Source: Oscillatoria sp. FACHB-1407 (GTDB lineage Bacteria > Cyanobacteriota > Cyanobacteriia > Elainellales > Elainellaceae). Taken from it: a stretch of 64,000 bases of DNA. Below, piece after piece: positions 58,686 through 64,000 of the stretch (position 1 is its first letter; every line of letters begins with the position of its first letter). The translations under genes and the position numbers were made by a program. The notes beneath the pieces are model-generated. The model ran no database searches. It worked only from the letters and a program-made list of their open reading frames with translations, and had not been told where the DNA came from. The stretch covers positions 186,001-250,000 of the forward strand of contig NZ_JACJSA010000010.1 of the NCBI RefSeq assembly GCF_014697545.1. Direction: 5' to 3'.

Positions 58686-60794
58686 ATGGATTCAAAACAG
58701 TTAGAACAATTGCGGCAGTGTTGTCGCGATCGGGCAGCGTTTGAGCAGATGCAACAGATCCTCTCAGCCGAACTAGAGCAAGTCCAGTTTGAGCATCAAC
58801 GCGCTTTGTTTCGAGTCATTGCCAAGATTCGCGAGTCTCTAGATTTAGAAACTATCTTTAAAACAACGGTGACCGAGCTACGGCAACTGCTAAATGCCGA
58901 CCGAGTTGCTGTGTTTAAGTTTTATCGCAACTCTGGCTACAACGATGGTACGTTTGTGTCGGAGGATGTGTTGCCCCGGTTTCCGTCTACCTTGTCAGAA
59001 CATGTGCATGATCACTGCTTTGGGCAGCAGTATGCCATTCATTATTTGGGGGGACGGATTCAAGCGATCGCCGATATTCAGAATGCAGGTTTGCAACCTT
59101 GCCATGTGGATGTGTTGGCAAAGTTTCAGGTGCGTGCCAATCTGATTGTGCCGTTGTTGCAGAGCGATCGCCTCTGGGGGTTGCTGTGCGTGCATCAGTG
59201 CTCAGGTCCTCGACTCTGGAAAACGACTGAAATTGAATTCACGAAACAAATTGCCGATCACCTGGGTGTAGCGTTGCAACAGGCAAAGTTGGTTGAGCAG
59301 ATCACGACCCAAGCCAACCAGCAAAAGGCGTTGTTGTCAGTGGTTAGCAAAATTCGCGAATCGCTGGATCTGGAAACCATCTTTAAGTCAACGGCACGAG
59401 AGGTGCGGCGTCTGCTGGATGCTGATCGCGTTGGTGTGTTTTGGTTTGATCCCGATTCGGGCTATGACGCAGGTCAGTTTGTATCAGAGGATGTCTTGTC
59501 GGGTTTTGATTCGGTGTTAGCCGCCAAAGTCGAGGATCACTGCTTTGGTGAAAACTATTCCCTGCACTATCGCCATGGGCGCATTCAGGCGATCGATGAC
59601 GTCCATAACTCTAGCTTGAAGGCTTGCCATGTTGAGGTTTTACGGCGATTTCAGGTGCGTGCCAATCTAGTAGTGCCCTTGCTTCAGGGCGATATGCTCT
59701 GGGGTTTGCTGTGTATTCATCAGTGCGCTCACCCCCGACGCTGGCAGGCACAGGAGATCGAGTTTGTCATGCAGATTGCCAATCACCTGGGCATTGCGTT
59801 GCAACAGGCAGAACTATTGGCACAGACCCGCACCCAATCCGCCGAACTGGCGCAGACTCTATCAGAGCTACAAGCAGCTCAAACTCGGCTCATCCATCAG
59901 GAGAAGATGTCGAGTCTGGGGCAGTTGGTGGCAGGAGTTGCCCACGAGATCAACAATCCCGTGAACTTTATCTATGGCAATTTGAACTACGCCAATCAAT
60001 ATGCCAAGGATCTGTTAGGGTTGCTGATGCTGTATCAACAACACTATCCCAACCCACACGGAGAACTGGGCGATCGCGCAGAGCAAATCGACCTGGAATT
60101 CATCATGGAAGACTTTCCGCGGATGTTGAACTCCATGCAGATTGGAGCCGATCGCATTCGCCAGATTGTGCTGTCATTGCGAACCTTTTCGCGGCTCGAC
60201 GAAGCCGATATGAAATTTGTTGATATTCACGACGGGCTGGACAGCACGCTGATGATCTTGCAGCATCGGCTCAACCCCAAAACAAGCCAGATCAGTATTG
60301 AAGTCATCAAAGACTATGGAAATCTGCCCCTAATTGAGTGCTATCCCAGTCAGCTCAATCAGGTGTTTATGAATATTCTGACGAATGCGATCGACGCTCT
60401 GACAAGGGATGAGGAGTCTGAGAAGCACTCCCTAAGCCCAAAACCGATCCACAAAGCCAAGCAGATTACCATTCGGACAGAACTGCTGACCGATGCTCAG
60501 GGTACAAACTCTCGTGCAATCATCCGGATCGCAGACAATGGTTCTGGTGTGCCTGAAGCCATTCAATCGCAGCTATTCAATCCCTTCTTTACAACAAAAC
60601 CTATCGGCAAAGGAACGGGCTTGGGACTGTCGATCAGCCATCAGATCGTGGTTGAACGGCACGGCGGTCTGTTGAAGTACGTTTCACAACCGGGTCAGGG
60701 AACTGAATTTTGGATTGAGATTCCAACACATCAGGTATCTCATCAGATCAGCTCTGATCAAGCTCTAAACTTCTCGGCGCAGTTGCCGCTCTAA
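58686..60794 (+). CDS. histidine kinase with two DXCF-type cyanobacteriochrome GAF domains
   Basis: A 702-residue soluble kinase. Two tandem GAF domains (about 45-200 and 220-375) are closely similar. Each has the DXCF motif (DHCF with C111; DHCF with C286) and a canonical bilin Cys followed by His (PCH with C139; ACH with C314), both 28 residues apart as in DXCF cyanobacteriochromes such as TePixJ. RVRANL-type and LLCVHQC motifs follow. A coiled coil leads to the kinase with H420 in AGVAHEINNPVNF, then MNILTNAIDAL, IADNGSGVP and GTGLGLSISHQI. It probably senses blue/green-range light through two bilins and relays it to an unknown regulator. No membrane segment; no adjacent response regulator. 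Confidence 0.88.
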   Translation: MDSKQLEQLRQCCRDRAAFEQMQQILSAELEQVQFEHQRALFRVIAKIRESLDLETIFKTTVTELRQLLNADRVAVFKFYRNSGYNDGTFVSEDVLPRFPSTLSEHVHDHCFGQQYAIHYLGGRIQAIADIQNAGLQPCHVDVLAKFQVRANLIVPLLQSDRLWGLLCVHQCSGPRLWKTTEIEFTKQIADHLGVALQQAKLVEQITTQANQQKALLSVVSKIRESLDLETIFKSTAREVRRLLDADRVGVFWFDPDSGYDAGQFVSEDVLSGFDSVLAAKVEDHCFGENYSLHYRHGRIQAIDDVHNSSLKACHVEVLRRFQVRANLVVPLLQGDMLWGLLCIHQCAHPRRWQAQEIEFVMQIANHLGIALQQAELLAQTRTQSAELAQTLSELQAAQTRLIHQEKMSSLGQLVAGVAHEINNPVNFIYGNLNYANQYAKDLLGLLMLYQQHYPNPHGELGDRAEQIDLEFIMEDFPRMLNSMQIGADRIRQIVLSLRTFSRLDEADMKFVDIHDGLDSTLMILQHRLNPKTSQISIEVIKDYGNLPLIECYPSQLNQVFMNILTNAIDALTRDEESEKHSLSPKPIHKAKQITIRTELLTDAQGTNSRAIIRIADNGSGVPEAIQSQLFNPFFTTKPIGKGTGLGLSISHQIVVERHGGLLKYVSQPGQGTEFWIEIPTHQVSHQISSDQALNFSAQLPL

Positions 60795-60988
60795 TCTCCC
60801 TGCAATTCTGGAGAGTTATCAACCATCGGTTGCTCTGTCGGGGCATCGGCTAAAAAAGGGTCAGCCTCTTTTGCAAAAAGCGGTTGAGGGTCGATCGCAG
60901 CATTGGCAACCAGATCGCGCTGAGCCTCAACTTCTGGATCAAGATTTCCCTCAAGGTCTTTTTTATCGGCATTGCTTCCAATTGACAT
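60791..60988 (-). CDS. small acidic hypothetical protein
   Basis: A 65-residue acidic protein (MSIGSNADKKDLEGN to NSPELQGD) with no domain I recognise. It overlaps the kinase stop by four bases on the opposite strand. ATG 60988 has GAGG eight bases upstream, while a GTG at 61033 extends the frame without a ribosome-binding site. Composition suggests disorder. The upstream 61034-61287 stretch holds only CT-rich heptads and palindromes. Confidence 0.45.
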   Translation of the reverse strand: MSIGSNADKKDLEGNLDPEVEAQRDLVANAAIDPQPLFAKEADPFLADAPTEQPMVDNSPELQGD

Positions 60989-61287
60989 ACATTGATCCTC
61001 ATCAATGAACCCTTTCAGCTTAGGGTGAGCCACCAGTAGAAGACCCTACCCCTGGGCTTATCGCTCCTCCCACTTTTGGTGGGACCTGTTGACAGCGATT
61101 TTGGATTTTAGATTTACGATTTTGGATGAGGGGTGTCCTGCGAATTGAACTCAATGATAGGGGCGATCGCTGCCACTGGCTCTTGACCAGACAAAACCTG
61201 AAAACCGGGTCAACCCCTTTTCCCTGTCCCCTGGTTCCCCCTCCTCTCGTCATTTTTTCCCTACCATACCCCATCCCCCTTCGACCC

Positions 61288-62100
61288 ATGCCCCTCACTG
61301 ATTCACTGACGATCGCCTCTTACCTCGCCCCAAACATGTTGTGGTTTTATGAGGCGGTAGGGGCATATCTGGCGCGATCGCTCTCCATTGCCGTGCAGGT
61401 GATCCCCAGCCGAGTTGACCCGCTAGAGGATGCGATGTTGTTGCAAGACCAGTGCGATCTGGCGTTTATCTGCGGGCTACCTCTGGTGCGCTATCAGGCG
61501 ATCGCTCCTCAGCAATTGCAAGCCCTGGTTGCTCCGGTGATGCAGGCTGAACGGTATGGCGATCGCCCCGTGTATTTTTCAGACATGATTGTGAACGCTA
61601 TCAGCGATATCACAACCTTTGAACAACTGGCAGGAACTGTCTTTTCCTACAATGATTTGGGATCGAATAGTGGTTACAACCTGATGCGCCACCGTTTGAT
61701 GCAGGGTGGCTATCCGGCTAACTTTTTTGGTCAGGTAGTGGAATCGGGATCACATCAAGCCTCAATGCAATGGGTGGCGGAGGGCAAAGCGACCTGTGCC
61801 GCGATTGACAGCACAGTACTGGAGCAGGAATATCGCAGAATGCCTGATCTGGCGCGATCGCTGCGGGTGATTGAGTCCATTGGTCCCTGCCCTATCCCTC
61901 CACTGGTCGGCGCACAACGGCTCGGTGCAGAAACGCTGACTCAATTGCAAACCGTATTGCTAGACCCCGACGCTGAACTGCGATCGCAGATGCAACGAGC
62001 AGGCATTCGGCGGTTTGCGGCTGTGCAATCTCAAGACTATGAGGCGATCGCTCAGATTTACACCACAACTTTGAGCAATGGCTATGCGACGATTTTGTGA
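61288..62100 (+). CDS. PhnD/SsuA-type substrate-binding-like protein without signal peptide
   Basis: A 270-residue periplasmic-binding-protein fold of the phosphate/phosphonate (PhnD) type. IASYLAPNMLWFYEAVGAYL, CDLAFICGLPLVRY and VESGSHQASMQWVAEGKATC match the family. The N-terminus (MPLTDSLT) has no signal peptide or lipobox, unlike typical transporter-bound members. No permease or ATPase lies next to it. It may be a cytoplasmic ligand-binding protein or the solitary remnant of a transporter; the frame opens at 61126, but those codons read a CT-rich heptad tract. Ligand unknown. Confidence 0.7.
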   Translation: MPLTDSLTIASYLAPNMLWFYEAVGAYLARSLSIAVQVIPSRVDPLEDAMLLQDQCDLAFICGLPLVRYQAIAPQQLQALVAPVMQAERYGDRPVYFSDMIVNAISDITTFEQLAGTVFSYNDLGSNSGYNLMRHRLMQGGYPANFFGQVVESGSHQASMQWVAEGKATCAAIDSTVLEQEYRRMPDLARSLRVIESIGPCPIPPLVGAQRLGAETLTQLQTVLLDPDAELRSQMQRAGIRRFAAVQSQDYEAIAQIYTTTLSNGYATIL

Positions 62101-62168
62101 ACTGAGTGACTTGTCCATTGTTAATCGCAATTGTCAATTGCAACTTGACGCCTTCCTCCCTGTCCCCT

Positions 62169-62860
62169 CTATGCAGACCAGTCGAGCCGCAGTGGGTAAA
62201 CGGTGCGATGAGTAGGGGTCGTGCGCTCAGCTTGCACCTGGGCATCGCGATAAATCTGCCGAAACAGTTGCCGTTGGGCGTGGCTACCACCGACATTCCA
62301 CAAGTGGGGCAGAACGGGTTTGAGATGGGCGATCGCCTTGTCCCATTGTCCTGCTGCGTGGGCGATCAGTCGGTGGGCAGTGGGAACTGTAATCTCGTTC
62401 CAGACCCGTCTTTGAGCAGAGGGTAGGGTTTGGGCATGAGCTTTCATGCTGGTTAACATCGCTTCTGCGAGATGTCGTTCAGCAGCACGAGTGAAAGCGT
62501 AGATGTAATACAGGTCCTGAAAGGGTAGTGCGTGTTCATGCAGACGAGGCAACAGATGGGGGCTAGTTGTTGCCAATAGGGTTGGACATCGGCTCCTTTC
62601 AATTCCAGGCGCAATAACAGTGAGATGGCTCCTACTTGATCTTTGGCGGAGTGACGTCGTGCCCTGCCCCACACATGCTGGTCATACAGGGCTAACGCCT
62701 GTTGCAAGTCTCCTTCCGGCATATAAAACAACGCCACATGCCACCAGTTGTGGGTGTAAAGCATGGAGTTGCAGTCCTCCCACAAGGGAGCAAACGTCTC
62801 CATCCAGGTCATCCCGTCTTGCGATCGCCCCTGCATCTCCATTACATGAGCTACAGCGTG
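62169..62860 (-). pseudogene. TPR-38-like protein, truncated and frameshifted
   Basis: Two minus-strand frames together make one protein of the tetratricopeptide repeat 38 type. The first part (HAVAHVMEMQGRSQDGMTW, WWHVALFYMPEGDLQQALAL) spans 62860 to about 62560 and the second (PHLLPRLHEHALPFQDLYYI to the C-terminus) about 62560 to 62169. They meet at the run of five G (62559-62563), where one more base restores the frame. The 5' half of the gene, normally about 180-200 codons, is missing; upstream DNA is a family A repeat fragment (62863-62884) with an in-frame stop. The gene is therefore non-functional unless the run is a sequencing error and a start exists elsewhere. Confidence 0.75.
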
Positions 62861-62862
62861 TC

Positions 62863-62884
62863 ATCGGATGTGGCTACAGCTATA
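62863..62884 (+). repeat. family A end fragment
   Basis: ATCGGATGTGGCTACAGCTA TA matches the right end of family A elements. It abuts the broken end of the TPR-38-like pseudogene. Confidence 0.55.
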
Positions 62885-63079
62885 GAACAAAACCGATAAA
62901 GCTTGTCTCCACAAAAACAGGACTGGGAGAAACATTCGGGTTCTCAAACTATCCCCTCTCCCAGTCCTAATTTCTTTGCTAAAGCTCAAAACGTGAATTG
63001 TCGCTGCGATCGCCCAACTCAGGACACTGACACCAAGAACTGCATCGCACTGCTCCAACAGGACGATCGCTATACCCCA

Positions 63080-64000
63080 CTAAAATGCTGATGTATAGAT
63101 GCCACGAATATCATCGGCGGTACAGGGACGAGGATTTAACGGATGACACCCATCGGCAAAGGCGATCGCCACCAGTTGATCGAGGCGATCGACAGCAACT
63201 CCGGCTTCTGTCAAGGTATTGGGAATCCCGACTTCGGCTTTAAGGGCATTCAACCATGCAATGAAGCCTGCTCCCGTTGGCTCGTCTGCCCCTACGACCG
63301 TGGCGAGTCGCGCTAATCGTTCAGGCACAGCCTGTAGGTTGAACTGCATTGCATAGGGAATCATCAACGCATTGGCGAGTCCGTGATGCAGGTCATACAC
63401 CGTTGACAGCGCATGAGCACAGGAATGGGTCACACCTAATCCTTTCTGAAAGGCAACGGCTCCCATCATCGCCGCCATCAACATGTTGCTACGGGCTTCT
63501 AGGTCGCTACCATCTGCCACACTCTTTGCCAGGTTTTCTGCCACGAGTCGGACTCCCTCAATGGCGATGCCATCACACATAGGGTGATAGCCTTTTGCTA
63601 AATAAGCCTCAACGCAGTGAGTCAGAGCGTCCATCCCGGTAGCAGCAGTAATTTTGGGCGGCAGATCCAGCAACAATTCGGGGTCAGCAAACACCCGTTG
63701 CGGCAGCAACCGAGGCGAGAAAATAATCTTTTTAGCGTGGGTTTCATCGTCAGAAATCACACTGCTACGCCCGACTTCGCTGCCTGTGCCTGCGGTCGTG
63801 GGAATGGCAACCACATAGGGAATAGGCTGGTCGATCGCCCGACCATCGGGTTTGCCATCTTCGTAATCAAACAGATCACCGGGGTGATGCACCATCAGAG
63901 CGATCGCCTTGGCTACGTCGAGTGCGGCTCCGCCCCCCAATGCCACGATCGCATCGGCAGACTGTTGTCTAAAGGCTTCTACCCCGGCTGTTACCTGGGA
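63080..64000 (-). CDS. iron-containing alcohol dehydrogenase (5' end cut by window)
   Basis: The last 306 codons are visible; the start lies beyond the right edge. GGGAALDVAKAIAL (NAD-binding Gly-rich loop), PTTAGTGSEVGRSSVI and the metal ligands in GMDALTHCVEAYLAKG and GVTHSCAHALSTVYDLHHGLANA fix it as a group III Fe-dependent alcohol dehydrogenase. It interconverts an alcohol and an aldehyde with NAD(P)H; the substrate is not clear from sequence. The reading frame is intact as far as the edge. It ends at TAG-type stop near 63080. Confidence 0.9.
   Translation of the reverse strand, partial: SQVTAGVEAFRQQSADAIVALGGGAALDVAKAIALMVHHPGDLFDYEDGKPDGRAIDQPIPYVVAIPTTAGTGSEVGRSSVISDDETHAKKIIFSPRLLPQRVFADPELLLDLPPKITAATGMDALTHCVEAYLAKGYHPMCDGIAIEGVRLVAENLAKSVADGSDLEARSNMLMAAMMGAVAFQKGLGVTHSCAHALSTVYDLHHGLANALMIPYAMQFNLQAVPERLARLATVVGADEPTGAGFIAWLNALKAEVGIPNTLTEAGVAVDRLDQLVAIAFADGCHPLNPRPCTADDIRGIYTSAF

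Overview
The window is chromosomal DNA from a cyanobacterium. The palindrome GCGATCGC (HIP1) recurs throughout. The gene set is also cyanobacterial: PipX/PipY, SepF, a CpcT/CpeT-type bilin lyase, homogentisate phytyltransferase, the CcdA/Ccs1 cytochrome c maturation pair, an SLH-OprB porin, a fused ModBC and a two-GAF cyanobacteriochrome kinase. The heptanucleotide repeats (STRR type) and abundant small palindromic repeats fit a filamentous lineage, but I cannot name a genus.

Layout. 1-6.9 kb: the start of an AzlC exporter gene (cut by the left edge), an omega-aminotransferase, and a molybdate locus in which a ribbon-helix-helix + Mop protein lies divergent from modA and a fused modBC. 7.4-16.2 kb: tRNA-Thr, NIL and STAS proteins, a 51-residue small protein beside tocopherol prenyltransferase, a glutamine-synthetase-like/amidohydrolase pair (a split FluG-like unit), and ccdA-ccs1-DUF3318. 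16.4-31.5 kb: a six-sensor-domain histidine kinase, a membrane-anchored GNAT, a TPR membrane protein, a porin, cysK, a threonine dehydratase, a second kinase and long repeat-filled spacers. 31.5-44.8 kb: mostly housekeeping (hemC, glgA, dnaJ-like, der, ecfT, pipX-pipY, sepF-proC, M28 peptidase, cpcT). 44.9-53.1 kb: a receiver-kinase, an AI-2E exporter plus aldehyde dehydrogenase operon, a sulfite-oxidase-like Moco protein, rpmF, and a caspase-fold protein that has lost its catalytic dyad. 53.2-64 kb: a NACHT/pentapeptide/TPR protein facing the caspase-like gene tail to tail, a secreted protein, a histidine kinase with two dual-cysteine DXCF GAF domains, a PhnD-like protein without a signal peptide, a broken TPR gene, and an iron alcohol dehydrogenase cut by the right edge.

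How parts may work together. ModA and ModBC import molybdate, and the RHH-Mop protein is a plausible molybdate-responsive regulator acting on GTTGGTA repeats in the shared promoter; one possible Mo user is the sulfite-oxidase-like protein at 48.7 kb. PipX links PII to NtcA, with PipY beside it. CcdA and Ccs1 supply haem and reductant for c-type cytochromes. The caspase-like and NACHT genes form a suggestive but unproven pair.

The spacers hold at least five families of small repeats. I call them A (TATAGC ends), B, E (double hairpin), G (GTTGCTA ends, with 8-bp target duplications) and H (ATACC ends). One G element sits inside an A element with an exact 8-bp duplication, which is direct sequence evidence of transposition.
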